NCBI GenBank assembly: GCA_039025855.1
Contig: JBCCNL010000009.1
Location: 30,562-94,561 of the forward strand
Reading direction: 5' to 3'
Length of the DNA: 64,000 nucleotides
Source: JBCCOW01 sp039025855
GTDB lineage: Bacteria; Planctomycetota; Phycisphaerae; Phycisphaerales; Phycisphaeraceae
Shown: positions 26,334 through 36,213 of the stretch, one piece after another
How positions within the stretch are numbered: the first letter of the stretch is position 1
Layout: each line of letters begins with the position of its first letter
Translations under genes and position numbers: made by a program
The notes under the pieces: generated by a model
Told to the model about the DNA's origin: nothing
The model's input: only the letters and a program-made list of their open reading frames with translations
Database searches by the model: none

Positions 26334-27716
26334 TCAGACCGACCCCCCACCCATCACTTCCCGCAACACCGCCAACCGCGCCGACCACCCGTACGATCGC
26401 TCCACCCGCGCCCGACCCGCCGCCGCAATCTCCAGACGCCAGCCCGCGTCCCGCATCAATCGAACCAACACCGCCGCGTGCTCAGCCTCATCATCCGCCA
26501 CCAAAAGCTCCCTTCCGGGGGCCGCCTCGATCCCCGCCGCCGCCGCCGAGCTGCACACCACCGCCCGCCCACACGCCATCGCCTCCAGCACCTTGTTCTG
26601 CACCCCCGGCGCCACCCGCAGCGGCGCACTCGCCGCCACCGCCCCCCGATACGCCCCCTCCACCACATCCTCCACCGGCCCAATAATCTCCACCCCCGGA
26701 AGCAGCCCCAAGCGCTCCACGTCTTTTCCGGGGGACCGCCCCACCACCCGCAACACCGCCCCCGGCTCCTCCGCCAACACCCTCGGCCAAACCCGCTCCG
26801 CCAACCACCGCACCGCCTCCACATTCGGCCCGTAATCCAACACGCCTACGAACACGACGGTCTTGCTTCCCGCATCCGCCAACGCCGGCCGCGCCTTTAC
26901 ATCCACCCCATTCCCCATCACAAGGACTCGACCCCATCCAAGTGTATGACTGCCAAGCTTGCCTTCTCGCAAAGCGCGGCCAAAGGCTGCTCCACCAGGC
27001 CGTAAGACCCTTACCAGACGCCGCAACTCATCAACCGAAATCACCGAAACAGTACCGCCGATGACGGGTCCATCGGCCGGTGGCGCTTTGACTTCAGACC
27101 AGATACCCCGCGGATTTCCACGCACGTACGCCCAAATCTCCCGCTCGACCTGCTCTATCCGCGCTGATTCAATCGCATACAACCACTGTTGCGGATGCCA
27201 CCAAGGGAGCCAGGACGCCAACCCCCGCCACTTCGCCGAGTCCACATCCACCAGGTCCACCCACAACTTCGGCAAGGCATCCTGTTCCCCGACCCCCCAC
27301 ACCCGATCCCCGACACCCTGCGCCACCACCCCCCACATCCCCGAGCAGAACACATACACCCAATCGAACCGCGCCTCCTCCAACCACCCCCGCACCACCC
27401 GCACCAGCCCCGGCTCCCGCAACACCCCCGCCGTCGCCGACCCCTTCCACAAACCCAACGCACCCCGCACCGCCGCCCGCCCCCGCTGCCAACCCCCCGA
27501 CACCCCCTCCACATGCACCCGCTCACACACCCCACCCGCCCCCTCCAACACCTCGCGCGCCTCCGCCGAATACTCCCCCTCCCGATCCACGCTAGCGAGC
27601 CACACCTCCGCCCAACCCGACATCTCCCGCAGCACATGCCACGACCGCACCCGGTCCCCCCGGTCCGGCGGCCACGGCACCCGGTGCGTCAGCATCAACA
27701 CCCGCGGCCGACTCAC
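26334..27716 (-). CDS. Glycosyltransferase, PEP-CTERM/EpsH1-associated (TIGR03087-like)
   Basis: The N-terminus RVLMLTHRVPWPPDRGDRVR matches the sugar transferase associated with PEP-CTERM/EpsH1 exopolysaccharide loci. DLVDVDSAKWRGLA, VLVMGNGVDVKARPA and the GT4-type C-terminal domain (VFVGVLDYGPNVEAVRWLAE, VQNKVLEAMACGRAVVCSS) follow. At 460 aa it is ~50 aa longer than usual because of a segment (IWAYVRGNPRGIWSEVKAPP to LGSHTLGWG) between the two Rossmann domains. The GTG start overlaps the stop of the PrcB-like gene by 4 bp, so it is co-translated with that gene and trmB. No exosortase is in the window. Confidence 0.85.
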   Translation of the reverse strand: MSRPRVLMLTHRVPWPPDRGDRVRSWHVLREMSGWAEVWLASVDREGEYSAEAREVLEGAGGVCERVHVEGVSGGWQRGRAAVRGALGLWKGSATAGVLREPGLVRVVRGWLEEARFDWVYVFCSGMWGVVAQGVGDRVWGVGEQDALPKLWVDLVDVDSAKWRGLASWLPWWHPQQWLYAIESARIEQVEREIWAYVRGNPRGIWSEVKAPPADGPVIGGTVSVISVDELRRLVRVLRPGGAAFGRALREGKLGSHTLGWGRVLVMGNGVDVKARPALADAGSKTVVFVGVLDYGPNVEAVRWLAERVWPRVLAEEPGAVLRVVGRSPGKDVERLGLLPGVEIIGPVEDVVEGAYRGAVAASAPLRVAPGVQNKVLEAMACGRAVVCSSAAAAGIEAAPGRELLVADDEAEHAAVLVRLMRDAGWRLEIAAAGRARVERSYGWSARLAVLREVMGGGSV

Positions 27717-28225
27717 CGCACCAAACCCTCCACGTCCTGCGCCTCGCCCTCAACACCAAACACCCCCGACACCCCATCGACCACCACCGCCGAGTACGGC
27801 TGCGTCAACGCCTGGGTCACCATCTGCCCCGGCCCCGGCCGATTCGCCAGATACGTCACCCGCAGCCACGGCTCGCCCCGCCTCTCCTCCAACTCCACCC
27901 CAGTGACCCGCACCCAATACCCACCCGTCAACTGCATCCCCTGACCCACCAGCACCACCACCTGCCGATCCCAACGCACTTGCCGATCCAGCCGCTCCGC
28001 CGACCCCTCATCCCGCAGCAGCCCCCGCAGCTCCTCGCCGCTCTGCACCACCCACACCCCCGCCTCTGCCGGCCCACCCACCTGCCCCTCCGCCCGCCCC
28101 ACCACAGGCAACGCCATCCCCCCACCCCACCCCGGCCCACCTCCACCACCCCGCTTCGCACACCCCGGCAACCCCACCGCCATCACCACCACCGCCAACA
28201 ACCCAAGCCAAACGCCGCGCCGCAT
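27713..28225 (-). CDS. Lipoprotein with PrcB C-terminal-like domain
   Basis: The start is the ATG sharing one base with the trmB stop (TGATG), giving 170 aa. A lipoprotein signal (MRRGVWLGLLAVVVMAVG) ends at lipobox LPGC. After a Gly-rich linker, VVVLVGQGMQLTGGYWVRVT through PGPGQMVTQALTQPYSAVVV resembles the PrcB_C domain, first described in a Treponema protease-complex subunit. It probably acts at the membrane on the periplasmic side, but no protease gene is adjacent. It forms an operon with trmB upstream and the glycosyltransferase downstream. Confidence 0.72.
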   Translation of the reverse strand: MRRGVWLGLLAVVVMAVGLPGCAKRGGGGGPGWGGGMALPVVGRAEGQVGGPAEAGVWVVQSGEELRGLLRDEGSAERLDRQVRWDRQVVVLVGQGMQLTGGYWVRVTGVELEERRGEPWLRVTYLANRPGPGQMVTQALTQPYSAVVVDGVSGVFGVEGEAQDVEGLVR

Positions 28226-28902
28226 CACGCCTCCCCCTGCTTCTTCGCGAGGATCATCCCCTGGATCGTCCGCCCTTCCTTCTTGTACTTCCGCTCGAAG
28301 TTCGTCCCCACCCACTCCCCCTCACCCGCCGACGCCGGCGGCTCATACGCCAACCGCTCGAACAAGCCCTCCGCCTGCACCGCCGCCGCGTGCTCCTCCA
28401 TCCACGCAAAGTACTCCTGATGGTCCGTCACCAGCCGCACCGTACCGCTCGGCCCGAGCACCCCACACAACGCCCGCAGGAACGGGGCCTGCACCAGCCG
28501 CCGCTTGTGGTGCCTGGCCTTCGGCCACGGGTCCGGGAAATAGATGTGGCACGTCCGCAGCACCCCCGCCGGCAGCTGATGCTTCACCAGCGTGTCCGCG
28601 TCGGCGTGCAGCAGCCGAACGTTCTCAAGCCCGTGCCGACGCACCCGGTCCGCCGCGTGCCGCCAGAACCCCAGCGCGTGCTCCACCCCCACAAAACACA
28701 CGCCCGGCTCCAGCCCCGCCTGCTGCACCAGAAACGTCCCCTTCCCCGACCCGATCTCCAGGTCCAACGCCCGCCCTTCAAGCCCCCCGAACCACGCCCC
28801 GAGGTCCAGCAACTCCCCCGAACCCACCACCGGCAGGTCCTCCCGCGTGTACCCCACCCCCGACACATCCAGCCCTTGCGCACTGCTCATTCCTGTCGGC
28901 AT
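28225..28902 (-). CDS. trmB: tRNA (guanine-N7)-methyltransferase
   Basis: TrmB methylates G46 in the variable loop of tRNA using SAM. Motif I is LDLEIGSGKGTFLVQQAG; the TrmB signature is CHIYFPDPWPKARHHKRRL; VRLVTDHQEYFAWMEEH and TNFERKYKKEGRTI are also typical. The start could be this ATG (225 aa) or one 12 bp downstream; neither has a strong Shine-Dalgarno, and an open frame further upstream is not protein-like. The stop and the next start share one base. It is divergent from the CarH-like regulator. Confidence 0.94.
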   Translation of the reverse strand: MPTGMSSAQGLDVSGVGYTREDLPVVGSGELLDLGAWFGGLEGRALDLEIGSGKGTFLVQQAGLEPGVCFVGVEHALGFWRHAADRVRRHGLENVRLLHADADTLVKHQLPAGVLRTCHIYFPDPWPKARHHKRRLVQAPFLRALCGVLGPSGTVRLVTDHQEYFAWMEEHAAAVQAEGLFERLAYEPPASAGEGEWVGTNFERKYKKEGRTIQGMILAKKQGEA

Positions 28903-29010
28903 CCCCGCAATATACGACCCCGGGACAACCTGCCCGCCCTCGGCTAACCCATGCACCCCGCACAGCCGGGAAAAACCACCGAAAATACGCCGAAATCTGC
29001 ATCTCCACGC

Positions 29011-29062
29011 TTGAAACGCCGAGAAACCACCTATCATGTAACTGAACGTTTTGAACGTTTTT
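29011..29062 (+). promoter_or_regulatory. Promoter and tandem 9-bp repeat upstream of the CarH-like regulator
   Basis: TTGAAA (29011-29016) and TATCAT (29032-29037) are spaced 15 bp, slightly short. Immediately downstream are two exact tandem copies of TGAACGTTT (29043-29051, 29052-29060). A direct repeat at the start of transcription fits the tandem operators bound by CarH/MerR-type HTH proteins and suggests autoregulation. Confidence 0.45.
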
Positions 29063-29076
29063 GTCAGGAACTTGCG

Positions 29077-29958
29077 GTGAAACGCACCTTATCCCCAAAA
29101 GAGCTCGCCGAGGCTCTCGGTGTCAGTGAATCGTCGCTCAAGCGCTGGGCGGACAAGGGGCGTGTGCGCGTTAGCAAGACTGTGGGTGGCCACCGCCGCA
29201 TCCCGATGAGCGAGGCCATCCGCTTCGCCCGAGAGGCCGGCTACACCGTCGTCAAGCCCGAGGTCTTCGGGCTCCCTCCCGTCGCGCAAGACGTCGTGGA
29301 GCACGACCCGGAAAACGACGGCGAACACCTGCTCGCCCTACTCAAAGCCGGCGAAGGCGACCACGCCAAAGCCCTCATCATGAACCGGTACTTCTCCGGC
29401 GAAACCCTGCCCAGCCTCTTCGACGGCCCGCTCCGCTCGGCCATGCACGAGATCGGCAAGATCTGGCACCACGACCCCGCGGGCATCTACCTCGAACACC
29501 GCGCCACCGACATCACCCTCCAGATCGTCAACCAGCTCCGCTCCCTCGTCGGGCAGGACGACACCCCCGACCGCCCCATCGCGATCGGCGGCGGACCCTC
29601 CGGCGACGCCTACCTCCTGCCCTCCATGATGTGTGCCGCCCTCGCCGCCGAGACCGGCTTCCGCGAAATCAACCTCGGGCCCAACACCCCCACCGACACC
29701 CTCAACCAGGCCATCGCCGAATACCGGCCCGACCTCGTCTGGCTCACCTGCACCGTCGCCGACGCCTGCCCCCACCCCGCCGAACTCGAGCAGGTCCTCG
29801 ACGCCGCCCAGGACGTCGACGCCATCGTCGCGCTCGGCGGACAAGGCATGGCCCACGGCCTCATCGAGCCCCGAGCCGACGTCCACCACCTCAGCAGCAT
29901 GGCCGACTTCCACAGCCTCTGCCTCAAGACGATGGACGCCAACGCGCTCGCGGACTGA
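29077..29958 (+). CDS. CarH/LitR-like regulator with B12-binding fold, axial His replaced
   Basis: A GTG with AGGAA 6 bp upstream gives 293 aa; an ATG 126 bp upstream lies before the promoter-like region. Residues 1-55 are a MerR-type HTH (LSPKELAEALGVSESSLKRW; GGHRRIPMSEAIRFA). Residues ~75-160 are the four-helix cap with the Wx9EH motif (Trp130, Glu140-His141) that marks adenosylcobalamin photoreceptors. A Rossmann B12-binding fold follows (~167-290). Where CarH has the lower axial His (GExHxLG), this protein has GDAYLLP, i.e. Tyr179. It may bind cobalamin differently or act without it. It is divergent from trmB; the target genes are unknown. Confidence 0.82.
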   Translation: MKRTLSPKELAEALGVSESSLKRWADKGRVRVSKTVGGHRRIPMSEAIRFAREAGYTVVKPEVFGLPPVAQDVVEHDPENDGEHLLALLKAGEGDHAKALIMNRYFSGETLPSLFDGPLRSAMHEIGKIWHHDPAGIYLEHRATDITLQIVNQLRSLVGQDDTPDRPIAIGGGPSGDAYLLPSMMCAALAAETGFREINLGPNTPTDTLNQAIAEYRPDLVWLTCTVADACPHPAELEQVLDAAQDVDAIVALGGQGMAHGLIEPRADVHHLSSMADFHSLCLKTMDANALAD

Positions 29959-30003
29959 TCCCCCCTTCCTCCGTCACAACGACTCATTCCGGAACGGCCC
30001 CGC

Positions 30004-32085
30004 CTACGCCTCGGGCCCGAGCTTCCGCGCGTCCCGCTCCGCCACCAGCGACGCCACAAACCGATCGACCGCCACCGCGCCAAGGTCCCCCTTCTCCCGG
30101 TGACGCACACTCACCGTCCCACCCTGCTCGTCCTTGCCCCCCACCACCAGCATGTACGGCAGCTTGTCCTGCTCCGCCCGAGCGATCTTCCCGCCCAGCC
30201 GGTCCGACCCGCTGTCCACCGTCACCCGCAAGCCCGCAGCCTTCAACGCCGACTCCACCGACTCGGCATACCCCGCGAACTTGTCGCTCACCGGCAAGAC
30301 CCGCACCTGCTCCGGGCTTAGCCACAACGGGAACGCCCCGTTGAAGTGTTCGATCAGCACCCCAATGAAACGCTCCAGCGAACCAAACGGCGCCCGGTGG
30401 ATCATCACCGGCCGATGCACCGCGTTGTCGCTCCCCACGTACTCCAACTCAAACCGCTGCGGCAGCTGGTAGTCCACCTGCACCGTCCCGAGCTGCCACT
30501 CCCGCCCGATCACGTCCTTCACCACAAAATCGATCTTCGGCCCATAGAACGCCGCCTCCCCCGGCTCCGACGCATAAGGCACGCCCAACGACTCGGCCGC
30601 ACTCAGGCACGCCCGCTCCGCCTGATCCCAGTCTTCCGGGTCGCCCACAAACTTCGAGCTGTCCGGGTCACGCAAGCCCACCCGCACCCGGTAGTCCGTC
30701 ATCCCCAACGTCTCGAACACCACCTGCACCAGCTCGATACACCCGAGCACCTCCTGGTCCAGCTGCTCGGGCGTCACGAACAGGTGCGCATCGTCCTGCG
30801 TGAACCCCCGCACCCGCGTCAGCCCACCGAGCTCGCCCGACTGCTCCCACCGGTACACCGCCCCGAACTCCGCCAACCGTATCGGCAGATCCCGGTAGCT
30901 CCGCTTCTCGCTTGCATACATCCGGATGTGGTGCGGGCAGTTCATCGGCTTCAGCAGATACCCATCGACCTCGCCCTTCTCCAGCATCTCCGCCAGGTCC
31001 GCGCAGCTCTTGCCCTCGGCCGCCAGCTTCTTGATCGTGTCCCGGTCCACCAACGGCGGAAACTGCGAATCCGCGTAATACGGGAAGTGCCCCGACGTCC
31101 GGAACAGGTCCAGCTTCCCGATGTGCGGCGTGAACACCTCGCTGTACCCCTGCCGTTCGAGGTGTTCCAAAATGAAACGCTGCAGTTCCCGCCGGAGCAC
31201 CGAGCCCTTGGGCTTCCACAACACCAGCCCCTGCCCCGACTGCTCGTCAATCGTGAACAACCCCAAGCGCTGCCCGAGCACGCGGTGGTCGCGGGCCTTG
31301 GCCTGTTCCAGGTTCTCCAGGTATTCATCCAGCTCGGCCTGGCTGAAGAACGCCGTGCCGTACACTCGCTGGAACGCGTCGCTGTTCACGTCACCGTGCC
31401 AGTGCGAGCGCGCGACCGACATGATCTTCATCGCCCCGATCCGCCCCGTCCGATCGACATGCGGGCCCTGACACAGGTCTTCCCACTCCCCGCTGTCCGC
31501 TTCACCCGTGACGTACCACGACAACGCGTCCGCCCCGTTCGCCAACGCCTTCTCCGCGTTGTCGACCTTGTATTTGTTGCCTTCTTCTTTGAGCTTTTCT
31601 TCGCCTTTTTGCGGCTCCAACTCGTACCGCGAAAACGCCCGGTCCTCCTCCACGATCTTCGCCATCTCCGCTTCGATCGTTGCGAAGTCGTCCGTGCTGA
31701 TCGGCGTGTCCAGTTTCAGGTCGTAATAGAACCCGTTCTCCAACGGCGGCCCGTACGCCAGCTGCGTCTCGGGGTACAGCCGCTCGATCGCCTCGGCCAT
31801 GACGTGAGCCGTCGAGTGCCGCAGCAGGTACAGCGCATCGGCCTTGTGCTGATCGTCCCGATACTTCGGCCGACCCTTCTTATCCAAGCGCGGATCCGTG
31901 ATCAGCGCCACCTCCACCGGCTCGTCCGACACCGGCAACGGCCGACCCACGTCATAAAGCTCCCCGTTCACCCGCGCCCCGATCGCCGCCGCCGCCAGCT
32001 TCTCGCCAATCGTCAACGCCACATCATGCGCAGAACTGCCGTCGGAAATCTCGTGGACCGTGTTGTCAGGAAGTCGGATCTGCAT
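30004..32085 (-). CDS. thrS: Threonyl-tRNA synthetase
   Basis: A full-length class II ThrRS of 693 aa. It has an N-terminal TGS domain (MQIRLPDNTVHEISDGSSAH), an editing domain with RHSTAHVMAEA (HxxxH), the catalytic core with MNCPHHIRMY, LAEFGAVYRWEQSGEL and GFTQDDAHLF, and motif 3 near HRAPFGSLERFIGVLIEH. A C-terminal anticodon-binding domain follows (VRVLPVSDKFAGYA...PYMLVVGGKDEQGGTVSVR). The ATG start has no strong upstream Shine-Dalgarno. No T-box leader is seen in the ~180-bp gap upstream. Confidence 0.97.
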   Translation of the reverse strand: MQIRLPDNTVHEISDGSSAHDVALTIGEKLAAAAIGARVNGELYDVGRPLPVSDEPVEVALITDPRLDKKGRPKYRDDQHKADALYLLRHSTAHVMAEAIERLYPETQLAYGPPLENGFYYDLKLDTPISTDDFATIEAEMAKIVEEDRAFSRYELEPQKGEEKLKEEGNKYKVDNAEKALANGADALSWYVTGEADSGEWEDLCQGPHVDRTGRIGAMKIMSVARSHWHGDVNSDAFQRVYGTAFFSQAELDEYLENLEQAKARDHRVLGQRLGLFTIDEQSGQGLVLWKPKGSVLRRELQRFILEHLERQGYSEVFTPHIGKLDLFRTSGHFPYYADSQFPPLVDRDTIKKLAAEGKSCADLAEMLEKGEVDGYLLKPMNCPHHIRMYASEKRSYRDLPIRLAEFGAVYRWEQSGELGGLTRVRGFTQDDAHLFVTPEQLDQEVLGCIELVQVVFETLGMTDYRVRVGLRDPDSSKFVGDPEDWDQAERACLSAAESLGVPYASEPGEAAFYGPKIDFVVKDVIGREWQLGTVQVDYQLPQRFELEYVGSDNAVHRPVMIHRAPFGSLERFIGVLIEHFNGAFPLWLSPEQVRVLPVSDKFAGYAESVESALKAAGLRVTVDSGSDRLGGKIARAEQDKLPYMLVVGGKDEQGGTVSVRHREKGDLGAVAVDRFVASLVAERDARKLGPEA

Positions 32086-32108
32086 GGCGGGTCATTCAGG
32101 GGGATTCA

Positions 32109-32146
32109 GCAGCGAGCCGGGGTGGGTGGGGGCGTGTCGCCCCGGC
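32109..32146. repeat. GC-rich hairpin repeat, copy 2 (GCGAGCCGGGG class)
   Basis: AGCGAGCCGGGG, a GTGGGTGG insertion, then GGGGCGTGTCGCCCCGGC. It shares both ends with the copy near 14.76 kb. It lies just upstream of thrS in an otherwise featureless gap. Confidence 0.55.
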
Positions 32147-32265
32147 CGAGCAACAGGAACAATCAAGAACCGCACAGCATAAACCAGCCGCCCCCCCCAA
32201 GCAGCCCCGCCCCCACGCAATGGAGCATTGAACCCGGCAGCCCGTGTAGGCGTAGCCTGTGACAC

Positions 32266-32937
32266 ATGGGGACACCCCAACTAGAGACCAGTTCAATCCA
32301 ACACAGCCCGGCCTGGCTGCGCTGGTGCCAGCGGCCACCGCACCTCCTGAACGCCGTCGCGGTTGTGATGGCCTTGACCGCCGTCTGGATTGGCCGCCAA
32401 CCGGGCCAAGAGTTCTGGTTGGCCGTGGGAACGCTCTACGGTGCAGTGCCGCTGATGCTGATCTACCTCGCCCGGCTGTGGATGGCCATGGCGTGGCGGA
32501 AACGGCGTGGAGCCCCGAAGGCGAACGCGCCAGAAGCACAGGGCTGGACACGCCAGGCGGCCTGGTGGGTCACGCCGGGAGCACCGGTGTTTGCGGCGCT
32601 GCTGATCGGCAGCGGCCTCCCGCTGACCGTGGCGGTGTCAGTCTCAGGATCAAGCCTGGAAGCCGAGGCCCAACGTCGGCTCGCCCAACCGCTTCCGGCC
32701 GCCACTGCACCGGCAACCGATCTAGACCCGGACCAGTGGTTCGGCGTCATCCGCACCCACCGCATCGAACGCGAGGGCGGCGTCGTCCGATTCGCCACCG
32801 GCGGCTTCATCATGAGCGAGTCCGGTCTTGCCTTCTCGCCCCACCAACCACCTGTCAGTGCGATCCCCGCCGGCGATGGGTCTTACCACTACGTATCGCT
32901 TGGCAAGGGCTGGTATCGATACCACGTCTCTTTTTGA
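32266..32937 (+). CDS. Hypothetical membrane protein
   Basis: I do not recognise this 223-aa protein. Hydrophobic segments lie at residues ~27-45 (LLNAVAVVMALTAVWIG), ~50-75 (FWLAVGTLYGAVPLMLIYLA) and ~105-128 (PVFAALLIGSGLPLTVAVSV), so it is probably an inner-membrane protein with a C-terminal non-cytoplasmic tail. The tail contains a weak beta pattern (DQWFGVIRTHRIEREGGVVR). It stands alone after thrS, 69 bp before the zinc-ribbon protein on the same strand. Codon use is less extreme than in its neighbours. Confidence 0.6.
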   Translation: MGTPQLETSSIQHSPAWLRWCQRPPHLLNAVAVVMALTAVWIGRQPGQEFWLAVGTLYGAVPLMLIYLARLWMAMAWRKRRGAPKANAPEAQGWTRQAAWWVTPGAPVFAALLIGSGLPLTVAVSVSGSSLEAEAQRRLAQPLPAATAPATDLDPDQWFGVIRTHRIEREGGVVRFATGGFIMSESGLAFSPHQPPVSAIPAGDGSYHYVSLGKGWYRYHVSF

Positions 32938-33006
32938 TGTCTGATTAAGGCTCAGCCTAGGGCTCGAGCCTTGAACCCGCCCGCCCCGTGGCCTTAGGCT
33001 CAAGCC

Positions 33007-33474
33007 ATGCCCGGCATGTACTGCAAAACCTGCCTCTACAACCTCACCGGCACACCCGCCCGGCCCGGCTCCGGCATCCACGAATGCCCCGAGTGCGGCA
33101 GGGCTTTCGACCCGCTCAAGCCCAGAACAACCTTACGGAAGCCCCTGAGCCGATGGACCCGGTTCTGGTTGAGTCCGCCCTGGGTCCTGGCTGTGGTCTC
33201 CATCCTTTTAACTGCCGGCTCGTTCGTTGCGCTTACCGGGTGGGGTCCGGGGGCATCCGATTCCGCGCGAGGGTTCGTGCTGTTGTCGTTTCTCAGCTGG
33301 TTCTTTGTGGGTCTGCCGCTCACGGTCGCTTGGCTGATACGCGTCATCGTCCTGATCGCCCTGCGACGAAAAACCGAGCACCGGCAGCACCACCGGTTCG
33401 GCGTGTTCGGCGGTCTCGCCTGGGCCACACCGCTGCTGGCTTGGCTCAGCTTCTGGGGCACGTTCTGGTTCTGA
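33007..33474 (+). CDS. Small zinc-ribbon membrane protein
   Basis: The 155-aa protein starts with a zinc ribbon, CKTC (residues 6-9) and CPEC (27-30), followed by two or three membrane helices (WVLAVVSILLTAGSFVAL; FVLLSFLSWFFVGLPLTVAW; AWATPLLAWLSFWGTFWF). Zinc-ribbon plus membrane-helix proteins of this kind are common and uncharacterised in planctomycetes (family knowledge). It has no evident operon partner. Function is unknown. Confidence 0.72.
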   Translation: MPGMYCKTCLYNLTGTPARPGSGIHECPECGRAFDPLKPRTTLRKPLSRWTRFWLSPPWVLAVVSILLTAGSFVALTGWGPGASDSARGFVLLSFLSWFFVGLPLTVAWLIRVIVLIALRRKTEHRQHHRFGVFGGLAWATPLLAWLSFWGTFWF

Positions 33475-33543
33475 CCACGAACCGAACGCCGCCTCGAACC
33501 ACGTTCTCGCCGAGCCTTTGATTTCATGCAGGCACCCCCGCGG

Positions 33544-33549
33544 TACAAT
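33544..33549 (+). promoter_or_regulatory. Possible -10 element of the pyrophosphatase promoter
   Basis: TACAAT lies 63 bp upstream of the hppA ATG. No good -35 at normal spacing is visible, so the call is weak. Confidence 0.25.
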
Positions 33550-33611
33550 CACCTCCCTTTCCCCGCCGGGCTCCCGGCCAGCAGCCTTCTGTTCTCGGAG
33601 ATCACTCGATC

Positions 33612-35786
<2,175 letters not shown>

Positions 35787-35833
35787 TCTGCTGGCTTACA
35801 CCGCCCTACTCCGCCCACCCAGGAGCCCCACTC

Positions 35834-36082
35834 ATGCGCCAGATCAAGCTCTTCGAAGGCTGCGAAGACAACTTCCGAACCCTCGAAGCCGACGTCAACG
35901 AGTGGCTCGCCGAGCAGGACGGCAAGGTCGAGATCGTCAAGATCTCCGGCAACATCGCCCCGCAAACCGCCGTCCCCCAAGCCACCAGCCCCGCCCACGG
36001 CATCTCTTCCGGCCCCAAGGGCCGACGCCGTTTTGCCCCCTCCGACATCCTCATCCTCGTCGAATACGAAACCACGTCCTAA
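35834..36082 (+). CDS. Hypothetical small protein
   Basis: An 82-aa protein with a good ribosome site (AGGAG, 8 bp before ATG). It begins RQIKLFEGCEDNFRTLEADV and ends ILILVEYETTS; the middle is Pro/Ser/Gly-rich. The beta-alpha-beta pattern at the N-terminus (IKLFEG, EADVNEWLAEQ, KVEIVKISGNI) suggests a small alpha/beta fold. I do not recognise a family. It may be co-transcribed with the pyrophosphatase. Confidence 0.65.
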   Translation: MRQIKLFEGCEDNFRTLEADVNEWLAEQDGKVEIVKISGNIAPQTAVPQATSPAHGISSGPKGRRRFAPSDILILVEYETTS

Positions 36083-36213
36083 CGGCGATCACCTAGGCGC
36101 CACCGGCGTGAACACTAAACCCGCCGTATGAAACCTTTGGGTGGCAGCCGCCGTTGAGTTAGAATTGAATCCCTGCATTCATTGTTTCTCGCTCAACACC
36201 TCACCGCCCACTC

